A stretch of DNA of 64,000 nucleotides from Ichthyophis bannanicus (Eukaryota; Chordata; Amphibia; Gymnophiona; Ichthyophiidae), in the NCBI GenBank assembly GCA_033557465.1, contig CM066043.1, positions 82,366,662 through 82,430,661 on the forward strand. Reading direction: 5' to 3'. Under the pieces are notes generated by a model. That model saw only the letters and a list, made by a program, of their open reading frames with translations, was not told the DNA's origin and did no database searches. Below, one piece after another: positions 50,389-61,400 of this stretch; position 1 is the first letter of the stretch, and each line of letters starts with the position of its first letter. The position numbers were made by a program, and so were the translations under genes.

Positions 50389-52289
50389 TGATGATGACAA
50401 TTATGATTCAGATGGCGACAGCAGTTGGTCGCCAAGTGAATGTGAGACTGATGTTGAGCCGGTAACATCGCCTGCAGCAAAGAGTCAAGTTACAGGTCGA
50501 GGCAAAGGTTGAGGCTGTGCTGGATGGAGAAGAAGGCAGGAGTCCTTGGTGTCAGTATCATCTGTGAGGAATCTTAGTTGTGGTCATAGAGGAGCTAAGA
50601 GGTCATCAACTATAAGCACAAATGTTGCCAATGAAGCCTATGTATCTAAGGATGCCACATCATGGAACAGGAAACCTATAAAGCAAGCTGCTGAAAGATA
50701 CGCCAGAGCTAATGTCATGCCCGTACAACAAGGTCCTACAAGATATGCTGTATGAAATGTTGATGGCCCTCTCGCAGCATTCCACTTGTTCATGAGGAAG
50801 AACTTATTGAATGAAATCATGATGTGGACGAGCAAACAAGGAAGACACATTTATGATGACACCTGAAAGATTTGAGAGACAGAGAATTTCAACGTTTTCT
50901 TGGACTTCTGATCCTCTCAGGCGTGTACAAGTCATGAAATGAATCCATAGTTCAGTTGTGGAACCTTGAAGATGGTCGTTCTGTTTTCGGCAAAAATATG
51001 GCCCATAACCGTTTTCAGCAAATTTCTTGTGCTCTCAGATTTGATGATGCAACCAACAGACGTGAACAAAGAGGCGTGGATAAGCTTGCTCCAATCAGAC
51101 ACGTTTTTGATACCTGGGAAGCAACTAATAGTGACGCCTTTGTTCCTAATGAAAATGTTACCGTGGATGAGCAACTGCTTACATTTCGTGGCCGTGTTCC
51201 ATTCAGACAATATATTCCCAGCAAACCTGGGAAATATGGCATAAAGCTATGGATGTTGTGTGACAGTGCAATGTCATATGTTCTGCATCTTCAAGTATAT
51301 ACAGGAAGGGAACTCAGACAAAACAGGGAACAGAATCAGGGTGAAAGGGGTGTGCTGCAACTCACTGAAGGATTGACGCGATCTGGCAGAAATATTACTG
51401 TTGACAGTTTCTTCTGCAGTTTATCCCTATCACGGAAATTGCTAGAAAAACAAATGACACTTTTGGGGACAATTTGAAAGAACAGAAGAGAATTGCCTCC
51501 AGAATTTGTAACAGCAAAGGGCCGAGAGGTATTCACTTCACTGTTTGCCTTTTGCGATGACGCCACTCTGGTTTCCTATTGCCCGAAGAAAGGAAAAGTG
51601 GTTGTTCTTCTGAGCAGTTTGTATGATCAAGAAGTAGTAGATAACACATGTCCAGACAAAAAACCACGCATGATCTTGGACTATAATTCTAGTAAAGGTG
51701 GAGTAGATATGGCAGATCAAATGTTGCACACGTATACCACAAAACGAATGACAAGACGCTGGCCAGTGACAATCTTCTACAACATGTTGGACATCAGTGC
51801 TTTGAACACCTTCATTGTTTGGATGTCACTAAATCCAGAATGGCAGTCAAAGTCAAAGCACAGACGTCGTCTATTCCTCTTGGAATTAGGAAAGCAGCTG
51901 CTTCAGAGTAATTGCAGCGAGACTTCTTCCAGCATTGAAGAAGCCACTGATGCTGTTTGCAATGTCGGGATCCCAAAGAAAAGGACAAGGTGTCACTGCT
52001 GTTCCAGAGAAAAAGACAAGAAAAGCAACATAGTTTGCACCTCCTGCAAGCGCAATGTTTGCAAAGAACATTCAGAAATTGTCTGTGTCTCATGCAAATG
52101 ACTGTAGTACTTTACTGTGTTCATCAAGTGCATGCAAAAACTGCTTTCATGGCAACTCTTCTTCATGTAATTTTATGATAAAGCATTACATTTCAAAATA
52201 TTTAACCTTCATATAATAAATAATTAATTCAGAATAATATTTTGTCTGTTTAGTTTAAATTTTTCATGGTTAACAATTAAAATTCGTCA

Positions 52290-52309
52290 TGGGGTCATTT
52301 ATGACCCCA
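52290..52309. promoter_or_regulatory. Subterminal palindrome of piggyBac, right
   Basis: TGGGGTCA and TGACCCCA arms with a TTTA loop, 41 bp inside the right end. The arms are identical to the left palindrome at 44521-44540. Confidence 0.5.
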
Positions 52310-52827
52310 ACAGTATTCAGTGTGTGCAAAAAATCTCGGTAATTCCAGGGTTAAGTTGTTTACTTAGTATGGTTTGCTGGGGATACTTATTCTAATAAAA
52401 CTATACCTAATACATTTAATGAATTTTCTTCGTATCAAGCTTAATTAATCTCAGGTCCTTAATGTATGCCTGATGAGGATAAACAGCTGCACCTGAGATT
52501 GAATATGGCACTTCCTTCCCTTTAAGAGGTTTAAGCACCTATAAAGCTATGATTATCCCAGCGGTGGGTGGAGGTCTGGGAGGGAGGGAGGGAAAGAAGA
52601 CTTATTAAAAGCTGTCTGCTATACAGTATCCTGTCCTGTGCGTCTAAGGTAATCTGTGACCAATTTCCTGGGTGATTCACATAGCCCTTGCTTGGATAGA
52701 GGGAGTCTTTCAAAATGCCCCTTTGATCTATCACTTGGCTTTAACACCTATTTAAAACAAATATTACTAGGCCTGTTAAAGTCCATTCAAAAGCGAGGGT
52801 CTTAGACATGTGAAGGCATATTCATAC

Positions 52828-53290
52828 GGGTCTGAGCCCGGCTGCATGAGCTGTGGATCTTTTACAAAACTAAGACTCTAATTTTCTTTCTCATCTCTGC
52901 TGGGTTCTAGCTACCAATACAGTTTAACTGTCTGTTTTGTGGGAATTGCTAATAATACGTTTAGCTGTGCTTATAAATTAAGCTTGGGGATATTCAGCCT
53001 ACTGGGACCTGAATATCCAGATAACAAAAGTTTAAATCTGTGAAGAAAGCATGCTTTTTCAGGGAGGGGGAGGTGAAAGATTTTTGCTCCCATCTTACAC
53101 CTGGCCAGTGGCCACACCTACGGGTCTGAGGCTGGCTGCATGAGCTGTGGATCTTTCACAAAGCTAAGACTCTAATTTTCTTTCTCATCTCTGCTGGCTT
53201 CTAGCTACCAATATAGAGTTTAACTGTCTGTTTTGTGGGAATTGCTAATAGTTTAACTGTGCTTATAAATTAAGCTTGGGGATAATCTGA
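52828..53290 (+). repeat. Tandem repeat in the CR1 5' UTR, period about 291 bp
   Basis: About 165 bp starting GGGTCTGAG (CTGCATGAGCTGTGGATCTT, then CTGTCTGTTTTGTGGGAATT, to AAGCTTGGGGAT) occur at 52828 and again at 53119. Differences are few. Repeated promoter monomers are known in the 5' UTRs of several LINE groups, so this may be promoter sequence. Confidence 0.7.
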
Positions 53291-53536
53291 CTGACTGCTT
53301 TTCATGGTATCCTTGGAGCAGATATCTGTGGGTGCCCCCAGCTCAGGAACAGCCTACTGGCCAGAGACACTTAGGTTCCCGCCCACCCTACCCCTCGCCC
53401 CACCAACCCCAGGGACTGCATTGCCTATATAGCACTCGCATACATTGCCATCTATCCCTTTAACTTGGGCTAGAGCCCACATCTTCTTCCTCCTTTCCTC
53501 TTCTTCCTCTTCTCCTTCTAGGACTGCTTATTCAGC

Positions 53537-54682
53537 ATGTTGTGTATTCAGTGCAATAACTGCAGTACTTTCATTCCAAGATGAATCATTTGGAACCTCG
53601 GAGCCTGTCCTATGTGCCTCAGGTCAGCTGCCATACATAAAGAACTGACTCTACTAAGGGAAGACCTAGCTGCCATGCATAAAGAGGTGTCCCTACTGAG
53701 GGAGGAACTGGCTGCAATGAAGCGCACCTCTTTTAGGATACAGACTGAACAATGTCCACCACCACTCCCACAAAGCATCAAACACCCCAGGGACAAGTGG
53801 ATCACAGTGGGTTCTGGTAGATTGCGACCTGTAACGCACAGACATCCTATGCATCAAAAGATATCCCTGCATAATGCCTTCTCTGCCTTGGCTAACGAGG
53901 ATGAGGAACTGAGGGAGGAACTGGCTGCAATGAAGCACACCTCTTCTAAGATACAAACTGAACAAAGTCCACTACCGCTCCCACAAAGAATAAAACACCC
54001 CAGGAACAAATGGATCACAGTGGGTTCTGGTAGATTGCGACCTGTGACACAGAGGCATCCTATGCATCAGGAGATATCCCTGCATAATGCCTTCTCTGCC
54101 TTGGCGAATGAGTATGCCCAATCCAAAGAAACTGAAGGGCCCTTAAATGAGACAGACAATGCCCAGTCTCCTGCTAAAGGACCAAATATGAAGAAAACCT
54201 CACCAAGCAGCAAACTACTACTACTTGGTGATTCCATCATCAGTGGCACCAACTTGGGAACACAGTTCAAAGGAGAGAAGATAGTCAAGTGCCTCCCAAG
54301 CTCTTCAGCCAGCAGGAATACAAACCATATTGTTGAACTACTTAGCACAGAAAGTGAACACTCCAAACTTGATGTTGTTATTCACTGGGGCACAAATGAC
54401 CTGGCTAGAAACAGTGCCTCTACAGTCCAAAAGGACTTCCAATCTCTGGGAGAGAAACTCAAGCCCATTGTTAACACTGTTGCATTCTCAGAGGTTCTAC
54501 CTGTGCTTGGTAAGGGGGCAAAAAGCTTGCATCGCATTAACAGCTTTAATACATGGCTCCAGACCTGGTGCAAACAAGAAGGATTCAGATTATTTGGCGA
54601 ATGGGGTAACAGATGGAACAACAAGAGACTATACTGTGCTGATGGACTACACCTCTGTCGCAGGGAAAAGAATCCTAAGTGA
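53537..54682 (+). pseudogene. CR1 ORF1: coiled coil plus SGNH esterase, one stop
   Basis: ATG at 53537 begins a Cys-rich N-terminus (CIQCNNC). A TGA at 53582-53584 interrupts after 15 codons; from 53612 the frame is open for 356 codons. A coiled coil (ELTLLREDLAAMHKEVSLLR) leads to a 71-residue segment duplicated in tandem (EELAAMK to FSALANE; 53701-53913 and 53914-54126). The esterase follows: block I LLLGDSIISG with Ser, block III HWGTNDLA with Asn, and DGLHL with the Asp-His pair. All SGNH catalytic residues are therefore present. ORF1 esterases of CR1 are thought to bind or process lipids during retrotransposition. Confidence 0.8.
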
Positions 54683-54853
54683 AAATTTCAAGCAATATGT
54701 GGATATGCATTTAAACTAGAAAAAGGGGGTGACGGATGTAGAAGGTCAAGCTCTGGACGTCACCCCCTGCAAAAGCAGATTAAAATCAGAAACAGCCACA
54801 CTTTTAAACCACACAACAAAAACAAGTGGGAAGATGTAGGCAGAACAAAATCA

Positions 54854-57620
54854 ATGCTAAATACACACAAGCCAGTTAAATGCTGGAAAGCAATGAGCAC
54901 AAATGCTCAAAGCTTAGCCAAAAAGGTTCCGGACCTGGAAGCCCTAATGGTGGAAATGGATTTGGACATTGTGGTAAATGAATCATATGATTGGGATATA
55001 GCCATACCTGTCTATAACCTATTCAGAATAGACAGAGAAAATGGAAGACGAGGAGGAGTAGCCTTGTATGTCAAAAGCAATATTAAAGCTACTGAAATGC
55101 AGGGGGCATGGGGAAAAGAAGTAACGCTCTGGATTGTGTTGGAAAGAGGAGATGGCACTGTCATCCATACTGCTGTAGTCTACAGACCTCCGACACAAAT
55201 TGAAGAGATAGATAATTAATTGATTATAGATATTGCCAAGATAGCCACAAAGGGGGAAGCGATCATATTGGGTGACTTTAATCTACCTGATATGGATTGA
55301 ATTATTCCTTCTGCCAATCTGGAAAGAAGCAAAAAATCATGGATGCTCTCCAAGATGCGTTACTTAGACAAATGGTGATTGTCACTGGATAGACACTGGA
55401 TTTAGTGCTCATCAACGGTGATAGCATGTCAAATGTCTGCGTGAGTGCCCCTGTGAGCAGCAGCGATCATCACACAGTGTGGTTTGAGATAAAAGCCATG
55501 ATACAGGCCAATCATAGCAACTCAAAGTCCTAAACTTCAAAAACACCGACTTCAATAAAATGGCCGAGTACCTAAAGGAGGAGGTGACACCTAAAGGAGG
55601 AGGTGACAGGGTGGAAGGAGATAAGGGAAGTGGAATTGCTATGGGCTAAACTAAAGGTGGCAATAAAAGGGGCAAAAAAATAAATATGTAACAAAAGTAA
55701 ACAAAAACAAGAGGAGAAGAAAACCTATTTGGTTTTCCAAAGAAGTGGCTGTTCAAATAAAGGCACAAAACACAGCTTTCGCAAAATTCAAAAGCTCGCA
55801 AACAGAGGAACACAGAAATGAATACAGGATCAAACTCAAAGAGACAAAGAGAGAAATAAGGATAGCAAAATCAAAGGCAGAGGAAAAAATGTCTAAAGAT
55901 GTTAAGTGTGGCGACAAAACCTTCTTCAGGTATATTTGTGAAAGGAAGAAGATCAGAGGTGGAACTGCAGGACTCAGAAGTGCTGCGAACGGACTCGTGG
56001 AAAGTGACATTGAAAAAGCGAAATTGCTTAACGGATACATCTGCTCTGTTTTTACTAAAAGTCCTGGAGAAGGACCACCTGTGACTCCCAAATATAAAAA
56101 TGGGAATGAAGTAGATACCACGCCATTCACAGAAGATGATGTGTTAGAACAACTTGCGAAACTGAAAGTGGACAAGCCATGGGACTGGATAGGATACATC
56201 CCAGGATACTGAAAGAGCTCAGAGAGGTTCTTGCAGGGCCATTAAAGGATGTTTTCAACAGATCCTTGGAAACAGGAGAGGTTCCTCAGGACTGGAGAAT
56301 GGCTGATGTCATACCTCTACACAAAAGTGGTGACAGGGAAGAAGTGTCAAACTACAGGCCCGTGAGCCTTACCTCGGTGGCAGGAAAAGTAATGGAGGCA
56401 CTCCTGAAAGAGCGAATAGTGAACTTTCTCAAAATCAACAGGTTGCAAGACCCGAGGCAACATGGTTTTACCGAAGGATGATCTTGCCAAACAAATCTGA
56501 TTGAGTTCTTTGACCGGGTGACCAAGGAGCTAGATCCGGGGCATGCGATGGATGTCATCTACCTGGATTTCAGCAAAGCCTTTGATACTGTTCCTCACAG
56601 GAGGCTTATCAATAAACTCAGTAGCTTGGGGATGGATCATAACATGGTAAATTGGATCAGAAATTGGTTGACTTTCAGACAACAGAGGGTGATGGTAAAT
56701 GGAGCTCACTCGGATGAAGGGAAGGTGATTAGCGGGGTGTCCCAGGGGTTAGTCCTGGGCCCGGCACTGTTCTATGTGTTTGTGAGTGATATTGCTGAAG
56801 GACTGAATGGAAAGGTCTGTCTTTTTGCAGATGACATGAAAATTTGCAACAGAGTGGACTCCCCGAGGGAGTGGTTAACATGAGGAAAGATCTACAAAAG
56901 CTGGAAGAATGGTCTAATGCTTGGCAATTAAGATTTAATGCAAAGAAGTGCAGCGTCATGCACTTGGGTAGCAGAAATCCAAGGGAAATGTATGCGATAG
57001 GGGGCGAGAGGTTGGTGTGCACGGATCAGGAGAAAGATCTTGGTGTGATTATTTCTGAGGATCTCAAGGTGGCAAAACAGTGCGACAAGGCGGTGGCCAA
57101 AGCCAGGAGGATATTGGGCTGCATACAAAGAGGAATCACCAGCAGAAAGGAAGAGGTACTTATGCCTCTGTACAAGACACTGGTGAGGCCTCACTTGGAG
57201 TACTGTGTTCAGTTTTGGAGACCGTATCTTGCAAAGGATATAAAAAGACTGGAAACTGTTCAGAGGAAGGCGACCAAAATGATTTGGAGCCTGCGTCAGA
57301 AGCCTTAAGAGAAGAGACTTGAAGACCTAAACATGTACACTTTGGAGGAGAGGAGGGACAGGGGAGATATGATTCAGACCTTTAAATACTTAAAGGGAAA
57401 TAATGAACAAACAAACCTCTTCCAAAGACGGGGAAGCTGTAAAACTAGAGGGCATAACAGGAAGCTGCAAGGTGGTAAATTGAAAGGCAATGTCAGGAAA
57501 TACTTTTTCACAGAAAGGGTGGTGGATGCTTGGAATGCCCTCCCGATGGAAGTGGTGGGGGCAAACACGGTGACGGAATTCAAAATGGCATGGGACAGAC
57601 ACAGTGGATCCCTTAACAGC
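54854..57620 (+). pseudogene. CR1 ORF2: endonuclease and RT, broken
   Basis: The endonuclease is partly visible: KCWKAMSTNAQSLAKKVPDL, IVVNESYDWD, GGVALYVKSNI, VYRPPTQ (54854-55200), and GDFNLPDMD and SSDHHTVW in later frames. RT runs 55745-57300 in several frames: NYRPVSLTSVAGKVME, VIYLDFSKAFDTVPHRRLIN (first Asp), GVSQGLVLGPALFYVFVSDI, LFADDMKIC (Asp pair), [20 protein letters not shown]. Breaks occur near 55220, 56212, 56480 and 56880. The C-terminus (FFTERVVDAWNALPMEVV) lies at 57500-57560. Confidence 0.85.
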
Positions 57621-57839
57621 AACAGGATAAAATCAAAGCAAACTGAACCATCTAATTTCTCACCAAATAGGGGTGTCCTGCATGGAGTGGTGGGTTCACC
57701 CCTAAACAGGGACATGGGGATGGGTGGCCTGCACGGAGCGGCAGGTGAACCTACGCTAGCCATCGTGCTGGGCAGACTAGATGGACCATGCTGGTCTTTA
57801 TCTGCCATCATTTACTATGTTGCTATGTTACTATATTCT

Positions 57840-58361
57840 AAGATGCGCGTCACAGGCCTCTGTCCATCCGGTCAAAATCTGAAGCACAGAGGTAGACGGG
57901 ATCAGAGTCCTGCCTAGGCTTGGACATGCAGGCTGTGACCCAATTCCTGTCAGCACGTACGGGCCTCTGCTCGGCTAACTCAGCCAAGGCTCCTGAATGG
58001 AGCCGTGATCCCAGGCCACCAATGACTTCATTCATTCCCCGCAGCCTGACCCCTGATCTGGCCTCCTAAGGCCAGGGTCGGGCTGCGGGGAATCTCCTGC
58101 GCCCCTTTCACCCTTTTGACGTGCCCCGGGCCTGCCATCCCCCAATGTCTAGGGGAACTTATTGCACCTCAGAGGTGGAATAAGTTCCCTATCTACTCTG
58201 CTGACCCTGGATGTACAGGGCCACAGACTGCCCACTGCCTGCCCTAACCCCACCTCCACTCTGCCCCCTTCCCACCCCCATCTAGCTTCCCCTTATAATC
58301 TCCCTGTTCATACAGGAAGCTTAGTCGGGGATGGGAAAGTGGGACGAATAGACCCCTAAGA
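57840..58361. other. No recognisable feature, GC-richer
   Basis: Between two family B CR1 copies. GC-rich relative to the surroundings, with CCCCGCAGCCTGACC (about 58040) facing GGTCGGGCTGCGGGG (about 58078) as a short hairpin. No ORF with support. Confidence 0.4.
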
Positions 58362-60111
58362 AAACTAACTTTGCCAAGATAGAACAATACCTCAAGGAGT
58401 TGTTAGTGGGATGGGAACTGCTGGGGGATGTAGAAAAGCAATGGGAAAAACTGAAAGGGGATATTTTAAGGGCAACAAACCTTTTTATTAGAAAGGTAAA
58501 TAAATGGAAAAGGAAAAGGAGGCCACTATGGTTCTCAAAAGAAGGAGCTGAAAAGATGAAGAAAAAGAGGGTGGCCATCATAAAATATAAGAGATCAGAG
58601 AGAGAGGAAGACAAACATCAATATTTGAAAAAAGTTAAAGAAGCTAGGAAAGAAGTCAGGAAAACAAAGATACAAAAAGAAGAAGAAATATCAGATGTGA
58701 TAAAATGGGGGTACAAGACATTTTTCAGATATGTTAGGGAGAGGAAAAAATGCAAAAATGGTATTGTCAGACTCAAGGGTGAAGGGGAGGAATATGTAGA
58801 AGCTAATGAGGATACAGTGGAATTGCTTAACAAATATTTTTCTTCTGTGTTCACAGATGAAGGACCAGAAGCAGGTCCTCAGAAAACACCCACATATAGG
58901 AACAGAAGTGAAGGGGATTTTGAATGATTTTCAAAAGGCTATGTTCATGAGGAACTAGCTAAACTAAAAGTAGACAAAGCAATGGGGCCGGATGGAATAT
59001 ATCTGAGAATATTGAAGGAACTTAGGGATGTTCTAGCGGCTCCACTGACTGACCTTTTCAACACTTCTTTAGAGTCAGAAGTAGTCCCGAAGTGGAAGTA
59101 TGGATGACGTTGAGAACTATAGACCGGTTGTCTGACCTATGTGGTGAGCAAATTAATGGAAATACTGCTAAAACAGAGAACAGTGAGGTTTCTGGAGTCC
59201 AATGGGTTGCAGGATTTGAGGTAGCATGGGTTTACCAGAGGCAGGTCTTGTCAGTCAAATCTGATTGATTTCTTTAACTGGTTGACCAGTGAGTTGGACC
59301 AAGGGAGATCCCTAGATGTGGTGTACTTATATTTCAGTAAAGTCTTTGACACCATTCCATAAAGGCGACTTATAAATAAATTGAGCACACTAAGGATGGA
59401 CCCTAAAGTGACTGACTAGGTTAGAAATTGTTTGAGTGAGAGGCAACAAAGTGTACAGATAAATGGAGCTCAGTCTGAGGAGAAGAATGTTACCAGTGAT
59501 GTGCCGCAGGGATATGTCCTTGGTCAGATTCTTTTTAACATCTTTGTTAGTGATAGTGCAGCAGGGCTATCGGGTAAGGATTGCCTTTTTGCAGATGATA
59601 CCAAAATCTGCAATAGAGTAGACACTCAGGAAGGAGTAGATAACATGAGGAGGGATCTAGCTAAGCTTCAAAAATGGTCAAGAATTTGGCAGATGAGATT
59701 TAATGATAAAAAATGTAGTGTCACGCATTTCAGCCACAAAAATCCAAGGGAATGGTACATTGTAGGGAGCAAAGTACTTCTGTCCATGAAAGAAGAGTGG
59801 AACCTGGGCGTAATTCTTTCTGATGATCTTAAAGTGGCTAAACAGATAGAAAAGGTGATGGCAAAAGCCAGAAGGATGTTTGGGTGCATAGGGAGAGAAA
59901 TGGCCAGCAGAAAAAAAGGAGGTGATAGTGCCTCTTGTGAGGGCCCCTGGCCCAGGCAACAGCCTATAAGCCTAGGGCTGCACTTGTTAGTCCTTTAATT
60001 AAAGAGGTTTTTTCCCTCATCCATCGCTGGGGCTGCTGCGATTTGTAGTTGTGTTGTTTAGAAAAAAACAAGTAGTGTGGAGACCGAGGGTTTACAAGGC
60101 AAACACAGGAA

Positions 60112-60197
60112 TTTATTTATTTTTCTAAAGAGCATTAAGGCTCAATGCAAAACCAGCAGGATTCTTTCTCCAAACAATAATCCATAGGCATTTATAC
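60112..60197 (-). promoter_or_regulatory. TATA box and poly(A) signals of LTR copy 2
   Basis: On the minus strand GGTATAAATGCC places a TATA box at about 60191-60197. Overlapping AATAAA signals lie at about 60112-60122, roughly 75 bp downstream. A start 30 bp after TATA and cleavage shortly after AATAAA would give an R region of about 65 bp. Confidence 0.5.
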
Positions 60198-60428
60198 CAA
60201 ACCAAACAATGAAACTGCTTTATGTAGCTTTTTAACATGTGTCGCTGTTTTTCAAATCATTCAGCAACCAAGCAAGGTTTCTCTTCTCTTCAAAACCCAA
60301 AAGAAATATCCTTTCTTCAGCAACAGGGTTCTTTAGCATTCCTGGCTAAACACATTTCTCCCGGTTTTCACACTGCCTTCTAGGACATTCAGATTATAGG
60401 CTTTTCCCTTCTTTTATCCAAGAACCTT

Positions 60429-61400
60429 TTATTCTGCCTTCTGGCACAGAGAACAATCCATTACTGAATCTTCAGACCCCTCATCAGATTCATAATAGTT
60501 TATCTGCATTTCCTCAGGACCTGTGTCTGGTATATCTGGCTTTAAGCCAACATGAAAAACTTCAGGCTTAATATTCTCTAAAAGTTCCAGAACCTTTCTC
60601 CACTGAGGCTTTTCCCTATGCACAGGGTTTCCACCAGGAACGTGGAGATTCTTTTCTTGCATCAAATGACACAATGCCTCTAATTGGCTTACGGCACTTT
60701 TGGCTACCCTTTTATTCAATCACCTTTTTGGAAATTGCAGCTCTTTAGCTGGTTCAGGAATGGTTGGCACTGCAGCCTGACCCTTATCAGCACTTCTCTC
60801 TGGCACAGCTCTCCCAGTTTTAAAACCAATTGCAGTTTCCCTGCAATCCTGGCTTTCCTTCTGACTAGGGCTTTCACCTCTAAGATTCCCTCGGAAGTCT
60901 CCACTGCTCTCCTCAACGGTGAACTCTCTGGGCCTTTCTCTGGTGCTTCTCTCCCCACTGAATTCTCCAGTGTTCTCCCTGGTCAGCTCTCTCGAGTGCT
61001 GGTTTCCTGTATCTTTCCTTCCAGAATGCTGCTGCATGTGCTGCCTTGTCCTGGTAGTGCTGCCCCTCTCAAGCTGAGTCTGCGTCTGTGCCTGAGACTC
61101 TCTTCCCGTGGTGCTGCCCTTCTCAAGCTGAATCTGAGACTGACTTCCTTCTGTTTCCCTGGGTTTATAAGAGTGTCTCTGAACTACCGTGCACTGCCCT
61201 TCCCCCAGGTGTGTCTCATTAGTTTCCAAGCCTGCCCTCAGATTAGCAGAGCTTGGGTGTGTCCTGTCCTCAATAGCTGCGTGTTTTTTTTCCTTGCCTG
61301 CACTTTGAGAGCTACTGATTCCTTGCCTGTCTCTTTCTTTAAAGGTAAATGTCTGATTTTCTTCTAATTCCATAGACTCAGCCATACTCTCCTCATCACA
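60429..61400 (-). pseudogene. U3-borne ORF of unknown function, copy 2 (one stop)
   Basis: I do not recognise the protein. One frame runs from the first base of the LTR to TAA/TAG at 60429 with a single stop at 60720-60722, giving about 323 codons. The first in-LTR Met is MAESMELEENQTF (61385), but the frame is open further upstream. Residues about 60-220 are Ser/Thr/Arg/Glu-rich and of low complexity. The C-terminal part has NKRVAKSAVSQLEALCHLMQ, PQWRKVLELLENIKPEV and an acidic end closing in VMDCSLCQKAE. The N-terminus, VAKS region and MDCSLC end are conserved in copy 1 at 5763-6679. It has no signal peptide or transmembrane segment that I can see. Confidence 0.6.

Larger units (their letters stand above)
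44865..52101 (+). pseudogene. piggyBac transposase, split by L1 and broken
   Basis: The acidic N-terminus is seen before (SDGSESSDDAAYSASEEAYQ, 44877-44940) and after the L1 (DSDGDSSWSPSECETD, from 50409). The middle up to 50955 is frameshifted. The core (50956-51474) has LRFDD, DKLAPIRHVFDTWEA, first catalytic Asp in NVTVDEQL, and second in ITVDSFFCS. A TGA at 51475-51477 follows in frame, then 51478-52101 has the third Asp in KGGVDMADQM and a Cys-rich C-terminal zinc domain (CHCCS, CTSCKRNVCKEH, CVSC). All three catalytic Asp remain visible. The TGA sits where Arg is usual, fitting CGA decay. Confidence 0.85.
44336..52350 (+). mobile_element. piggyBac-type DNA transposon, interrupted by an L1
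   Basis: TTAA flanks both sides (44332-44335 and 52351-52354). The ends CCCTGGGAGTACC and, in reverse complement on the right, CCCTGGAATTACC form a 13-bp inverted repeat with two mismatches. A transposase gene lies within. Subtracting the L1 and one target repeat leaves about 2.6 kb, the usual autonomous piggyBac size. It is inserted in the 5' UTR of the CR1. Confidence 0.85.
38090..52795 (-). mobile_element. CR1 LINE (family A), long copy, interrupted twice
   Basis: Minus strand. Its 3' tail is at 38090, RT at about 38270-38783 and 40945-42440, endonuclease at 42441-43159, ORF1 with an esterase domain at 43521-44304, and probable 5' UTR at 44305-44335 continuing at 52351-52795. A Penelope-like element (38784-40929) and a piggyBac transposon (44336-52350) are inserted. 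Removing both leaves about 4.5 kb, close to full length for CR1. The 5' limit is uncertain. Confidence 0.75.
52800..57838 (+). mobile_element. CR1 LINE (family B), near full length
   Basis: It contains a 5' UTR with tandem repeats (52828-53290), ORF1 with an esterase domain, ORF2 with endonuclease and RT in several frames, and the family B tail (GGCAGACTAGATGGACCATG to TTACTATGTTGCTATG). The 5' limit is approximate. It stands head to head with the family A CR1 on the minus strand. ORF2 is broken at several points, so it is not autonomous now. Confidence 0.8.
59936..61400 (-). mobile_element. Solo-LTR-like element with coding U3, copy 2
   Basis: The insertion is exactly bounded: CTCT occurs on both sides (59932-59935 and 61401-61404). 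The ends are TGTGA and TCACA, the TG...CA pattern of LTRs, and the CR1 reads cleanly across the gap. Length 1465 bp. On the minus strand it holds an ORF from the first base to 60429, then a TATA box near 60194, AATAAA signals near 60115, and 165 bp to the end. That order equals U3-R-U5. No internal domain of a retroelement is present, so it is a solo LTR or an unknown unit. Confidence 0.7.

Noticed and set aside
60684..61367. Plus-strand 227-codon ORF with hydrophobic stretches
   Set aside because: Antisense shadow of the U3 frame; the minus-strand frame is the one conserved in the second copy.
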